Of a DNA stretch of 64,000 nucleotides, positions 27,335 to 35,584 are shown in pieces (within the stretch, counting starts at the first letter, position 1; every line of letters begins with the position of its first letter). The position numbers and the translations under genes are program-made. Location of the stretch: contig NZ_CP141058.1 of the NCBI RefSeq assembly GCF_034661175.1, positions 806,001 to 870,000 of the forward strand, in the 5' to 3' direction. The notes below the pieces were generated by a model. The model saw nothing but the letters and a program-made list of their open reading frames with translations. It made no database searches and was not told where the DNA came from. Source of the stretch: Nocardioides renjunii. Its GTDB lineage: Bacteria > Actinomycetota > Actinomycetes > Propionibacteriales > Nocardioidaceae.

Positions 27335-28435
27335 TCATGCGTCCTCCACCGGGACGCCGAACGCGTGGCCCGGGTTCCAGGTCAGCCAGACCTCGTCGCC
27401 CGGCCGGAGGTCGATCGGGTCGACGTCGAGGTTCTGCTCGTAGCAGCTCCAGGTGGTGCCGCTGGGCATGTCGACGAGGTAGCTGGTCGCCACGCCGAGG
27501 AAGGACACGTCGCGCACGACGCCCTTGACGTCGTTGCCGACGCCCTCGGGCTGCTTGCGTGAGACGGTCACCTTCTCCGGACGCACCCCGAAGAGCACGT
27601 CGCCGCCCTGCACCTGCGAGCGCGACGCGAGGATCTTGACCTTGGTGCCGAGGACGTCGGCGACGAGGTGGTCGCCGTCGGTGTCCTCCACGGTCCCCAC
27701 CCCGGTGTTGGCCTGGCCGAGGAAGTTGGCGACGAAGCGGGTGCGCGGCAGGTCGTACAGCTGCTCCGGCGGGCCGAGCTGCTCGATGTGGCCCCGGTTC
27801 ATCACCGCGACCGTGTCGGCCATGGTCATGGCCTCCTCCTGGTCGTGGGTGACGTGGATGAAGGTGAGCCCGACCTCGGTCTGGATGCGCTTGAGCTCCA
27901 CCTGCATCTCGCGGCGCAGCTTGAGGTCGAGCGCGCCGAGGGGCTCGTCGAGCAGCAGCACCTCGGGGTGGTTCACCAGCGCCCGGGCCAGCGCGACCCG
28001 CTGCTGCTGGCCGCCGGACAGCTGCGCCGGCTTGCGCCCGGCGAACTGCGTCATCTGCACGAGCTCGAGCGCCTCGGCCGCGCGCGTGGTGGCGTCCTTG
28101 TCCTTGCGCCGCTTGGGGCCGAAGGCGACGTTGTCGCGGATGGTCAGGTGCGGGAAGAGCGCGTAGGACTGGAACACCGTGTTGACCGGACGCTCGTAGG
28201 GTCGCGAGCCGGTGAGGTCCGTGTCGCCGATCAGCACCCGGCCGGCGGTGGGCTGCTCGAGCCCGGCGACCATCCGCAGGGTGGTCGTCTTGCCGCAGCC
28301 CGAGGGGCCGAGCAACGCGAAGAAGGACCCCCGGGGGACCTGTAGGTCGATGTCGTCGACGGCGGTGAAGTCGCCGAAGCTCTTGGTGACGCTCTCGAGG
28401 CGGAGGTCGCCGCGCGCCTCCCGGAATCCGGCCAT
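27335..28435 (-). CDS. potA: Polyamine-type ABC transporter ATPase (PotA-like)
   Basis: The 366-residue ATPase has Walker A GPSGCGKTTTL (about 44-54), Q-loop NTVFQSYALFPHL, signature LSGGQQQRVALARAL, Walker B VLLLDEPLGALD, and H-loop VTHDQEEAM. The C-terminal TOBE-like regulatory region (about 240-360; FGVRPEKVTV) is typical of PotA. It is translated 1 nt after the binding-protein gene and powers import through the two permeases. Confidence 0.95.
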   Translation of the reverse strand: MAGFREARGDLRLESVTKSFGDFTAVDDIDLQVPRGSFFALLGPSGCGKTTTLRMVAGLEQPTAGRVLIGDTDLTGSRPYERPVNTVFQSYALFPHLTIRDNVAFGPKRRKDKDATTRAAEALELVQMTQFAGRKPAQLSGGQQQRVALARALVNHPEVLLLDEPLGALDLKLRREMQVELKRIQTEVGLTFIHVTHDQEEAMTMADTVAVMNRGHIEQLGPPEQLYDLPRTRFVANFLGQANTGVGTVEDTDGDHLVADVLGTKVKILASRSQVQGGDVLFGVRPEKVTVSRKQPEGVGNDVKGVVRDVSFLGVATSYLVDMPSGTTWSCYEQNLDVDPIDLRPGDEVWLTWNPGHAFGVPVEDA

Positions 28436-28436
28436 G

Positions 28437-29687
28437 TCAGTTCCCCATCACCTTCGTGGACCACAGGTCGGCGAACTCGATGTCCTCGTCGGCGTCGAGC
28501 ACCCGGAACGACTGGACGTTGTTGTCGGCGATGAACTCGGCCGTGGGGAAGATCCACGGGCTCTCGGCGAGCTCGGGGTCGATCTTCTCCATCTCGGCCT
28601 GCGCGCCGTCGACGGGACAGACGTAGTTGACCCAGGCGGCGACCTGGGCCGCGACGGCCGGGTCGTAGTAGTAGTCCATCAGCCGCTGGGCGTTGCGCCG
28701 GTGCGTGGACGTGATCGGCACCATCATGTTGTCCGACCACAGCGTCCCGCCCGACTCGGGGATGGTGAAGGTCCAGCTCGGGTCGCCGGTGTCGAACGCG
28801 AGCACGAAGATGTCGCCGCTCCAGGTGATGCCTGCGACGGCGTTGCCGCTGGTGAGGTCCTCCATGTAGGAGTTGCCCTTCACCTTGCGGATGTAGCCCT
28901 CCTCGATCTTCTGCTCGATGAAGTCCAGCGCGCTCTCGAACTCGGCGCGGCCCCAGTCGCTCTCGATGTCGACGCCCTGCGACTGCATCACCAGCCCGGC
29001 GGTGTCGCGGAACTCCGAGAGCACGACGATGCGGCCCTTGAGGTCGTCGGTCCAGAGGTCGTCGAGCGTCTTGAGCTCGCGCCCGATCTTGTCGCGGTTG
29101 TAGCCGATGCCGGCGAAGCCGCTCTGCCAGGTGATGGAGTGCTGGCGGCCCGGGTCGAAGGACACGTCCTTCAAGGGCTGCAGCAGGTTGTTGACCACGT
29201 TGGGCATCTGGATGAGCTCCAGCGGCTGGCACAGCTGGTCACGGATGATGCGGGCCGCCATCCAGTCGGTCATCGTGATGATGTCGCGGTCGATGCTCTG
29301 GTCGGCGCGCAGCTGCGGGCCGATCTTGGCGTAGTAGGAGTCGTTGTCGTCGATGTCCTCGCTGTAGCTGACCTCGATGCCGGTCTTCTCGATGAAGGCC
29401 TCGAGCGTCGGCGACCGGGTCTCCTTGCCGTTCATGTCCAGGTAGGCCGTCCAGTTGGCCCACTTGAGGATCTTCTCCTCGTCGGAGACGTCCTGGGGGA
29501 GGTCGAGGCTGGCCGGGCCGCCGGACGGCGGGGCGGGCGGCGCGCAGGCGGTGAGAGCCAGCCCGCTACCGGCGGCCAGGCCGGTGCCGAGCAGCGCCCG
29601 GCGGCTCAGGCCCCCGCCGGTCGCCCGGGTGAGGGCGGCCGCAGGGGGTGACAGCTGGCGCCGTGCCCGGCGCGGGATGGGTGTCAT
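28437..29687 (-). CDS. potD: Polyamine-type extracellular binding lipoprotein (PotD-like)
   Basis: The 416-residue protein starts with a signal containing a twin-arginine pair (SRRALLG, Arg29-Arg30) and a lipobox ending at Cys48 (LALTAC), so it is probably exported folded by Tat and lipid-anchored. The mature part has the PotD-type opening ILKWANWTAYLDMNG and the conserved FEKKTGIEV-like region (IEKTGIEVSYSEDIDDNDSYYAKI), consistent with binding spermidine or putrescine. A GGAGGA site precedes the ATG. It lies 57 nt after the aldehyde dehydrogenase gene. The substrate is inferred from family and neighbours. Confidence 0.9.
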   Translation of the reverse strand: MTPIPRRARRQLSPPAAALTRATGGGLSRRALLGTGLAAGSGLALTACAPPAPPSGGPASLDLPQDVSDEEKILKWANWTAYLDMNGKETRSPTLEAFIEKTGIEVSYSEDIDDNDSYYAKIGPQLRADQSIDRDIITMTDWMAARIIRDQLCQPLELIQMPNVVNNLLQPLKDVSFDPGRQHSITWQSGFAGIGYNRDKIGRELKTLDDLWTDDLKGRIVVLSEFRDTAGLVMQSQGVDIESDWGRAEFESALDFIEQKIEEGYIRKVKGNSYMEDLTSGNAVAGITWSGDIFVLAFDTGDPSWTFTIPESGGTLWSDNMMVPITSTHRRNAQRLMDYYYDPAVAAQVAAWVNYVCPVDGAQAEMEKIDPELAESPWIFPTAEFIADNNVQSFRVLDADEDIEFADLWSTKVMGN

Positions 29688-29744
29688 GGTCTCAAGTCCT
29701 CCGCTCGGCCCCGAGTGGCTGTGGTCTGCGATGGTGCGGCGCGC

Positions 29745-31190
29745 TCAGCTCTCGATGTTGGCCATCACGTGCTTGATCCGGGTGTAGTCCTCGAAGCCGT
29801 ACATCGACAGGTCCTTGCCGTAGCCGGACTTCTTGTAGCCGCCGTGCGGCATCTCGGCGACGAGCGGGATGTGGGTGTTGATCCACACGCAGCCGAAGTC
29901 GAGGGCCTTCGACATCCGCATCGCCCGGCCGAAGTCCCTGGTCCACACCGACGACGCCAGGCCGTAGTCGACGCCGTTGGCCCAGCGGACCGCCTCGTCC
30001 TCGTCGCTGAACCGCTGGACGGTGATGACGGGTCCGAAGATCTCGTGCTGGATCGCGTCGTCGTCCTGCCGCAGCCCGGAGAGCACGGTGGGCTCGAGGA
30101 AGTAGCCGTCGCCGAGGTCCGTACGCCGGTTGCCGCCGGCCGACACGGTCGCGTGCGAGGGGAGGTTCTCGATGAACCCGCTGACGCGCGCCAGCTGCGT
30201 GGCGTTGTTGACCGGCCCGAACAGCGCGTCCGCGTCGTCGGGGAGGCCGACCGGCGCGGAGGCGCGTGCGTAGTCGGACAGCGCGGCGACGAAGTCGTCG
30301 TGGATCCCCGGCGCCACCAGCACGCGGGTGGCGGCGGTGCAGTCCTGGCCGGCGTTGAAGTAGCCGGCGATCGCGATGCCCTCGACGGCGGCCTCGATGT
30401 CGGCGTCGTCGAAGACCACGACCGGTGCCTTGCCGCCCAGCTCGAGGTGGACGCGCGTGAGGTTGGGGGCGGCGCTGGCCGCGACCTCCGCACCCGCGCG
30501 CACCGAGCCCGTGATCGCCACCATGCCCGGGGTGGGGTGCTCGACGAGGAGGCGGCCGGTCTCGCGGTCGCCGGTGACCACGTTGAGCGTGCCGGCGGGG
30601 AGGAACTCCGAGGCGAGCTCGGCGAGGCGCAGCGTGCTCTCCGGCGTGGTGTCGCTCGGCTTGAGCACGACGGTGTTGCCGGCTGCCAGTGCGGGACCGA
30701 TCTTCCACACCGCCATGAGCAGGGGGTAGTTCCACGGCGTGACCTGGCCGACGACGCCGATGGGCTCGCGCCGGATCCACGACGTGTGGCCGGCCATGTA
30801 CTCGCCGGCGGCCTTGCCCTCGAGGACGCGCGCGGCGCCGGCGAAGAACCGCAGCTGGTCCACCATCGGCGGGATCTCCTCGCTCGCGGTGAGCGCCTTG
30901 ATCTTGCCGGTGTTGGCCGACTCGAGGTCGATGAGCTCCTCGGCGTGCGACTCGACCGCGTCGGCGAGCTGGAGGAGCGCCTGCTGCCGCTCGCCGGGCG
31001 TCGTACGCCCCCACTCGCCGAAGGCCTTCCCGGCCGCCTCGTAGGCGGCGTCGACCTCCTCCGTCCCGCTGATCGGCGCCTGCGCCACGACCTGTCCCGT
31101 GGTGGGGTCCACGACGTCGCTCGTGGCTCCGGCCGTGCTGTCGACGAAGGTGCCGCCGATGAAGTTGCGCAACGTGCGTGGGCTGGTCAC
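29745..31190 (-). CDS. 4-aminobutanal (gamma-aminobutyraldehyde) dehydrogenase-like enzyme
   Basis: The 481-residue aldehyde dehydrogenase has [32 protein letters not shown], the general base in [16 protein letters not shown], and the nucleophile Cys in [13 protein letters not shown]. These patterns, especially [11 protein letters not shown], are typical of gamma-aminobutyraldehyde dehydrogenases (PatD/Prr). It would oxidise 4-aminobutanal, made from putrescine by the divergent aminotransferase, to GABA. The GTG start is preceded by GGAGG. A TAGTCT -10 (31221-31226) lies upstream. It is probably first in the long operon running to the VOC gene. Confidence 0.88.
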   Translation of the reverse strand: MTSPRTLRNFIGGTFVDSTAGATSDVVDPTTGQVVAQAPISGTEEVDAAYEAAGKAFGEWGRTTPGERQQALLQLADAVESHAEELIDLESANTGKIKALTASEEIPPMVDQLRFFAGAARVLEGKAAGEYMAGHTSWIRREPIGVVGQVTPWNYPLLMAVWKIGPALAAGNTVVLKPSDTTPESTLRLAELASEFLPAGTLNVVTGDRETGRLLVEHPTPGMVAITGSVRAGAEVAASAAPNLTRVHLELGGKAPVVVFDDADIEAAVEGIAIAGYFNAGQDCTAATRVLVAPGIHDDFVAALSDYARASAPVGLPDDADALFGPVNNATQLARVSGFIENLPSHATVSAGGNRRTDLGDGYFLEPTVLSGLRQDDDAIQHEIFGPVITVQRFSDEDEAVRWANGVDYGLASSVWTRDFGRAMRMSKALDFGCVWINTHIPLVAEMPHGGYKKSGYGKDLSMYGFEDYTRIKHVMANIES

Positions 31191-31358
31191 AGGATCCTCC
31201 CGGTCGGGTGCGGTGAGGGGAGACTAGGACGGGTGACGGGCCAATCTCCATAGCTGCGGGCAAAGAAACTGTCGGAAGCGCAGAATCAACGGCCACGAAA
31301 TGCGGATTCCGCGTCGGTCGGCTTGCATCTCGGTCCCGCGGCACAGCACGATGTGGGC
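31191..31358. promoter_or_regulatory. Divergent control region of the polyamine module
   Basis: This 168-nt gap separates the aldehyde dehydrogenase operon (minus) from the Lrp gene (plus). Leftward, TAGTCT (31221-31226) could serve the dehydrogenase with a 24-nt leader. Rightward, CACGAT (31347-31352) serves the Lrp gene. Between them lies the near-palindrome GCGGATTCCGC (31302-31312), an operator candidate for the Lrp protein. Confidence 0.5.
31347..31352 (+). promoter_or_regulatory. Putative -10 element giving a leaderless message
   Basis: CACGAT ends 6 nt before ATG 31359 of the Lrp gene. The other in-frame ATG (31323) has no ribosome-binding site and lies upstream of this -10. Confidence 0.5.
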
Positions 31359-31817
31359 ATGAGTGAGGGTCCTGTGCGGCTGGATGCGACGGCGAAGCGC
31401 ATCATCGAGCTCCTCCAGGAGGACGGCCGGATCTCCTACGCGGCGATCGCGAAGGCCGTCGGCCTCTCCGAGGCCGCCGCCCGGGCCCGCGTGCAGAAGC
31501 TCCTCGACTCCGAGGTGATGCAGGTCGTCGCCGTCACCGACCCGACCCAGGTGGGGTTCACCCGCCAGGCGATGATCGGCGTCCGCACCGAGGGCGACCC
31601 GATGAAGGTGGGCGACCGTCTCGCGGAGGTCCGCGAGGTCGACTACGTCGTCACCACCGCCGGCAGCTTCGACCTCCTCGTCGAGGTGGTGTGCGAGGAC
31701 GACCCGCACCTGCTCGAGGTCATCCGAACCGTCCGCGAGCTCGAGGGAGTCGTCTCCTCGGAGACCTTCGTCTACCTCAAGCTCAACAAGCAGCACTACA
31801 ACTGGGGAACGCGATGA
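31359..31817 (+). CDS. Lrp/AsnC-family transcriptional regulator
   Basis: The 152-residue protein has an N-terminal helix-turn-helix (DATAKRIIELLQEDGRISYAAIAKAVGLSEAAARARVQKL, about 8-47) and a C-terminal RAM ligand-binding domain (about 70-145; VREVDYVVTTAGSFDLLVEVVC). It should sense an amino acid or amine and control the flanking genes. Divergent placement from the dehydrogenase/transport operon and overlap (ATGA) with the following aminotransferase make it the likely regulator of the polyamine module. Confidence 0.92.
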   Translation: MSEGPVRLDATAKRIIELLQEDGRISYAAIAKAVGLSEAAARARVQKLLDSEVMQVVAVTDPTQVGFTRQAMIGVRTEGDPMKVGDRLAEVREVDYVVTTAGSFDLLVEVVCEDDPHLLEVIRTVRELEGVVSSETFVYLKLNKQHYNWGTR

Positions 31818-33205
31818 GCCAGCCGTCCAGCGACCACGAGTCCTTCGACTACCAGGCCGCCGGCCGCGACCACCTGTGGTTGCACTTCACCCGGCACTCG
31901 ACCTACGAGAAGGGCGGCGAGATGCCGCTCATCGTCAAGGGCGAGGGGCACAAGATCTGGGACAGCCACGGCCGCGAGTACATCGACGGCCTGGCCGGCC
32001 TCTTCGTCGTGCAGGTCGGCCACGGCCGCGACGAGCTGGCCGAGGCGGCGGCGAAGCAGGCCAAGGAGCTTGCGTTCTTCCCGCTCTGGTCCTTCGCCCA
32101 CCCCCGCGCCGTCGAGCTCGCCGACCGGATCGCCGCGATGGCGCCGGGCGACCTCAACCGCGTCTTCTTCACCACCGGCGGCGGCGAGGCCGTCGAGTCC
32201 GCCTGGAAGCTCGCCAAGCAGTACTACAAGCTCACCGGCAAGCCCAACAAGCACAAGGTCATCTCCCGCGCGGTGGCCTACCACGGCACCCCGCAGGGCG
32301 CGCTCTCCATCACCGGCATCCCGCCGCTGAAGGAGATGTTCGAGCCGCTCGTCCCCGGTGCCCACAAGGTGCCCAACACCAACTTCTACCGTCGGCCCGA
32401 GTTCGTGGGCGACGACGAGAAGGCGTTCGGCCGGTGGGCCGCCGACCGCATCGCGGAGGCCATCGAGTTCGAGGGCCCCGACACCGTCGCCGCCGTCTTC
32501 CTCGAGCCGGTGCAGAACGCCGGCGGCTGCTTCCCGCCGCCGCCCGGCTACTTCGAGCGGGTGCGCGAGATCTGCGACCAGTACGACGTCCTGCTCGTCT
32601 CCGACGAGGTCATCTGCGCGTTCGGCCGGGTCGGGGAGATGTTCGGCGCGTCCGAGTTCGGCTACCAGCCCGACATCATCACGTGCGCGAAGGGCATGAC
32701 GTCCGGCTACTCGCCGATCGGCGCCATGATCGCCAGCGACCGGCTCTTCGAGCCGTTCCGCACCGGCACCACCGCCTACGCCCACGGCTACACCTTCGGC
32801 GGCCACCCCGTGTCGTCCGCGGTCGCCATGGCCAACCTCGACATCTTCGAGCGCGAGGGCCTCACCGAGCACGTCCAGCGCAACGCCCCGGCGTTCCGCT
32901 CCACGCTGGAGAAGCTGCTCGACATCCCCATCGTCGGCGACGTCCGCGGCCACGGCTACTTCTACGGCATCGAGCTGGTCAAGGACCGCGAGACCAAGGA
33001 GACCTTCGACGACGCCGAGTCCGAGCGGCTGCTGCGCGGCTACCTCTCCGGGGCGCTGTGGGAGGCCGGCCTCTACTGCCGCGCCGACGACCGGGGCGAC
33101 CCGGTCATCCAGCTCGCGCCGCCCCTCATCATCGGCCAGCCGGAGTTCGACGACATCGAGCAGCGGCTGCGCTCGGTGCTGACGGGGGCGCTGGCGCACC
33201 TCTAG
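31814..33205 (+). CDS. Class III aminotransferase, probably putrescine--pyruvate type
   Basis: The 463-residue omega-aminotransferase has HLWLHFTRHSTYEKGGEMPLI at the N-terminus, FFTTGGGEAVESAWKLAKQYYK, AVAYHGTPQGALSITGI, the PLP Asp in LVSDEVICAFGRVGEMFG, and the PLP Lys in ITCAKGMTSGYSPIGAMI. These fit the SpuC-like group that transfers the amino group of putrescine or related diamines to pyruvate. It would feed 4-aminobutanal to the divergent dehydrogenase. The substrate is inferred. The ATG overlaps the Lrp stop. The 3' end runs into a long inverted repeat. Confidence 0.88.
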   Translation: MSQPSSDHESFDYQAAGRDHLWLHFTRHSTYEKGGEMPLIVKGEGHKIWDSHGREYIDGLAGLFVVQVGHGRDELAEAAAKQAKELAFFPLWSFAHPRAVELADRIAAMAPGDLNRVFFTTGGGEAVESAWKLAKQYYKLTGKPNKHKVISRAVAYHGTPQGALSITGIPPLKEMFEPLVPGAHKVPNTNFYRRPEFVGDDEKAFGRWAADRIAEAIEFEGPDTVAAVFLEPVQNAGGCFPPPPGYFERVREICDQYDVLLVSDEVICAFGRVGEMFGASEFGYQPDIITCAKGMTSGYSPIGAMIASDRLFEPFRTGTTAYAHGYTFGGHPVSSAVAMANLDIFEREGLTEHVQRNAPAFRSTLEKLLDIPIVGDVRGHGYFYGIELVKDRETKETFDDAESERLLRGYLSGALWEAGLYCRADDRGDPVIQLAPPLIIGQPEFDDIEQRLRSVLTGALAHL

Positions 33206-33240
33206 ATGGCGCTCGCTTCGCTCGCGCGTGCTGTGCTGGA

Positions 33241-33557
33241 TGGCTCGCTCCGCTCGCGTGCTCGGCGCCCCTGGGGGCGCTGTCTTCCCTCCTCGGCTTG
33301 CTCGCTGCGCTCGCGTCGCTCGTCAGTCCAGACATCGCCGGGCGCCGAGCCTCCAGATCGTCTGACCTCGGGGCTCGCCACGCTCGCTGCGCCACGGGTG
33401 AGGTCGTGCGCGATCGCCTCAGCCCACGCGCTCGGCGCCCGACGTCGTCTGGACTGACGAGCGAGCAAGCGTGACGAGCGCAGCGAGGCAGCGCCGCCGA
33501 GCGAGGAGGGAAGACGACGTCTTCCAGGGCGCCGAGCACGACGAGCGAAGCGAGCCA
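33241..33557. repeat. Long imperfect inverted repeat
   Basis: Left arm 33241-33350 and right arm 33430-33557 are imperfect reverse complements around a 79-nt loop. Landmarks: TGGCTCG (33241) pairs with CGAGCCA (ends 33557); GCTCGGCGCC (33260-33269) with 33528-33537; TCGCTCGTCAGTCCAGA (33316-33332) with the 17-nt complement at 33448-33464; GGCGCCGAGC (33341-33350) with 33430-33439. The right arm is about 18 nt longer, with extra bases near its outer third. No transposase or target duplication was seen. Confidence 0.8.
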
Positions 33558-33644
33558 ATCAGCACCGTCCCCCGCACGAGGCGGCCGGGTCGCGAGCCGG
33601 ACGAGCAACCCGTCTCCCGATGTGCGCAGCGCCGAGCGTGCGGC

Positions 33645-33650
33645 GACAAT
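33645..33650 (+). promoter_or_regulatory. Putative -10 element giving a leaderless message
   Basis: GACAAT ends 6 nt before GTG 33657 of trmB; no Shine-Dalgarno sequence lies between. Confidence 0.5.
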
Positions 33651-33656
33651 GGTCCC

Positions 33657-34430
33657 GTGACCGACGTACGCCCCGCCCGACCGCACCTCAAGCTCACCGA
33701 GGACGGGCGGCGGATGCGGGAGGTGCTGACCTACTCGCGCCGCGGCAACCGGTTCACCCCGCGGCAGGCCGAGGCGTGGGCGGCGCACCAGGCGGACTGG
33801 GTGATCCCCGACGAGGCCGTCGACCGGCCGGACTTCTCGCTGGTGGAGTACTTCGGCCGCGAGGCGCCCCTGATCGTGGAGATCGGCCCGGGAGTCGGGG
33901 AGGCGACCGCCGTGCTGGCCGCGGCGCGCCCCGACCACAACGTCCTGGCGCTGGAGGTGTGGCGTCCCGGCGTAGCCGACTCGCTGTGGCGGGTCGCGGA
34001 GGCGGGCGCCGACAACGTGCGGTTCTGCTCGGTGGATGCCGTGTGGACCCTGGAGCAGCTGATCCCGCCCGCCGGCCTCGCCGAGCTGTGGACGTTCTTC
34101 CCCGACCCGTGGCGCAAGACCAAGCACCGCAAGCGGCGCCTGGTCAACCCGGCCAACGCGGCCCTCGCCTCCTCGCGGCTCGTGCCGGGCGGTGCCTGGC
34201 GGCTGGCCACCGACTGGGGGGACTACGCCGAGCAGATGCAGGACGTCCTCGACGCCGAGCCGACCCTCGAGGGCGGCCGGGTCGAGCGCTGGGCCGAGCG
34301 GCCGGTGACCCGGTTCGAGCGCAAGGGGGTCGAGGTGGGACGCGAGATCAGCGACTTCCTCTACCGGCGCACCACCGACGGATCAGTCGAGGGACAGCCC
34401 GGCCTCGCGGAGCAGGTGCTCGAGGCGTAG
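33657..34430 (+). CDS. trmB: tRNA (guanine-N7-)-methyltransferase
   Basis: The 257-residue SAM-dependent enzyme forms 7-methylguanosine at position 46 of tRNAs. SAM motif I is VEIGPGVGEATAVLAA, followed by VLALEVWRPG, and the family signature is ELWTFFPDPWRKTKHRKRRL. GTG 33657 was chosen because it follows a -10 hexamer by 6 nt and gives a normal length; upstream frame is inside the inverted-repeat region. Its last 48 bases overlap the convergent small membrane protein gene. Confidence 0.95.
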   Translation: MTDVRPARPHLKLTEDGRRMREVLTYSRRGNRFTPRQAEAWAAHQADWVIPDEAVDRPDFSLVEYFGREAPLIVEIGPGVGEATAVLAAARPDHNVLALEVWRPGVADSLWRVAEAGADNVRFCSVDAVWTLEQLIPPAGLAELWTFFPDPWRKTKHRKRRLVNPANAALASSRLVPGGAWRLATDWGDYAEQMQDVLDAEPTLEGGRVERWAERPVTRFERKGVEVGREISDFLYRRTTDGSVEGQPGLAEQVLEA

Positions 34431-34766
34431 CCGCTCCGCCTCCCGGTCGGTGCCCTCCGGCACCTCGCTGAGGGTGTCGGGCACGCCGAGGCACGCGGCC
34501 GCCTGCAGGAGCAGGTCCTCGTACGCCGCCCGGGTGCCGCGCCGGCGCGCCATCGTCGTGCCGGGGGCGGGCGCGAGGACCTCGGCGCGGACCCGGCGCA
34601 GCGACCGGGCCAGGTCCTCGATCGCGGGACCGGCCGGGGTCGGCGGGGGAGGGGACACCCGGTCCTGCACGCGTCGCCAGGCGCTGCGGACGCGGTCGCA
34701 CCAGACCACGGCCGCCCCGGCGCCCAGCAGCACGGCGAGGAGGAGGGCGTCGACCGGCCCGGTCAT
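34383..34766 (-). CDS. Small membrane-anchored protein of unknown function
   Basis: The 127-residue protein begins with one hydrophobic span (about 5-24, VDALLLAVLLGAGAAVVWCD), then a basic stretch, a Pro-rich linker (SPPPPTPAGP) and a charged, probably helical C-terminal half. I do not recognise a family. The start codon lies exactly 6 nt after TACCGT, supporting expression. It overlaps the 3' end of trmB by 48 bp on the opposite strand, so the two transcripts are antisense there. Confidence 0.65.
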   Translation of the reverse strand: MTGPVDALLLAVLLGAGAAVVWCDRVRSAWRRVQDRVSPPPPTPAGPAIEDLARSLRRVRAEVLAPAPGTTMARRRGTRAAYEDLLLQAAACLGVPDTLSEVPEGTDREAERLRLEHLLREAGLSLD

Positions 34767-34772
34767 CCCTCG

Positions 34773-34778
34773 ACGGTA
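34773..34778 (-). promoter_or_regulatory. Putative -10 element giving a leaderless message
   Basis: TACCGT on the minus strand ends 6 nt before the ATG of the small membrane protein gene. Confidence 0.45.
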
Positions 34779-34922
34779 GGTCGGCCCCGACACCGGCACA
34801 AGAGGTCCCGCCCGGACGTGTCGACGAGGTCCCGAGGAGGTGCGGCGGGAGTCGCGACGTACGCTTTCCACAGGCGCCCGCCACCGCGGGGAGGGTGCGG
34901 GTCGGCCTCCCGCCACTGCGAT

Positions 34923-34952
34923 TTGGCGTGGGCAGGCGGAGTCTGTCAAGAT
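34923..34952 (+). promoter_or_regulatory. Putative S10-cluster promoter
   Basis: TTGGCG (34923-34928) and CAAGAT (34947-34952) are 18 nt apart. The same TTGGCG -35 occurs before infA (63116). Confidence 0.5.
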
Positions 34953-35049
34953 GTTCCGGTTGCTCCGGCGGGTCGCCGGGGTGCGGCACACCTTGACTTC
35001 TGAATCGCGTCTCCTTTGATCGAGCCAGTCGTCTGTGTGCGCCGCACCG

Positions 35050-35067
35050 GATCGAGAACTCTTGATC
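35050..35067 (+). promoter_or_regulatory. Hairpin in the rpsJ leader
   Basis: GATCGAG (35050-35056) pairs with CTTGATC (35061-35067) with one G-U pair and an AACT loop. It may be part of a leader control structure; nothing proves it. Confidence 0.35.
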
Positions 35068-35267
35068 GGAGACCCGACCAGATCCGACGACCGTCGGGTG
35101 CCACCCAGAGCAGTACCGCTTCCCCACGGGGTCGTGTCACGAGTAACCAGCGCGACACGCCCGACCGCGGGGGTCGGAGGGTGGAGGAGAGACAGGCGGT
35201 GCTCGCCCAACGGGGGCTGAGCGCCGAGAGACCAGGCGTACGAGATCGAAGAGGACGAGAGAGACCT

Positions 35268-35576
35268 ATGGCGGGACAGAAGATCCGCATCAGGCTCAAG
35301 GCCTATGACCACGAGGTGATCGACACCTCGGCGCGGAAGATCGTGGACACCGTCACCCGTACGGGTGCCAAGGTCGCCGGCCCTGTGCCGCTGCCGACCG
35401 AGAAGAACGTGTACTGCGTGATCCGCTCGCCCCACAAGTACAAGGACTCCCGCGAGCACTTCGAGATGCGCACCCACAAGCGCCTGATCGACATCATCGA
35501 CCCGACGCCGAAGACCGTCGACTCGCTGATGCGTCTCGACCTGCCTGCCGGTGTCGACATCGAGATCAAGCTCTGA
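35268..35576 (+). CDS. rpsJ: 30S ribosomal protein S10
   Basis: The 102-residue protein is S10 of the 30S head, also the NusE transcription-antitermination factor. It has the normal length and the [14 protein letters not shown] start and [16 protein letters not shown] loop. The ATG follows a purine-rich GAGGACGAGAGAG stretch. It is the first gene of the S10 cluster, behind a leader of about 300 nt, which leaves room for L4-type or other feedback control. Confidence 0.98.
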   Translation: MAGQKIRIRLKAYDHEVIDTSARKIVDTVTRTGAKVAGPVPLPTEKNVYCVIRSPHKYKDSREHFEMRTHKRLIDIIDPTPKTVDSLMRLDLPAGVDIEIKL

Positions 35577-35584
35577 GGCGCGAC

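Larger units (their letters stand above)
33206..33656. other. Non-coding region with repeated CGCTCG hexamers
   Basis: No credible gene fits these 451 bases. CGCTCG and its complement CGAGCG recur many times, arranged as the long inverted repeat listed separately. Beyond the repeat (33558-33640) nothing is recognised until the trmB -10 element. Confidence 0.7.
34767..35267. other. Long leader and promoter region of the S10 cluster
   Basis: These 501 bases hold no credible gene. They contain a small-gene promoter at the left end, the putative S10-cluster promoter (34923-34952), a possible second one (TTGACT 34993-34998 with TTTGAT 35015-35020) and a leader hairpin (35050-35067). From the first promoter the rpsJ leader would be about 310 nt. 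Confidence 0.6.

Noticed and set aside
33241..33557. CRISPR array or insertion sequence
   Set aside because: There are no regularly spaced direct repeats, no transposase and no target duplication.
33206..33656. Frames in the repeat region read as small genes
   Set aside because: Products are Arg/Ser/Ala strings created by the repeated hexamers; no start signals.
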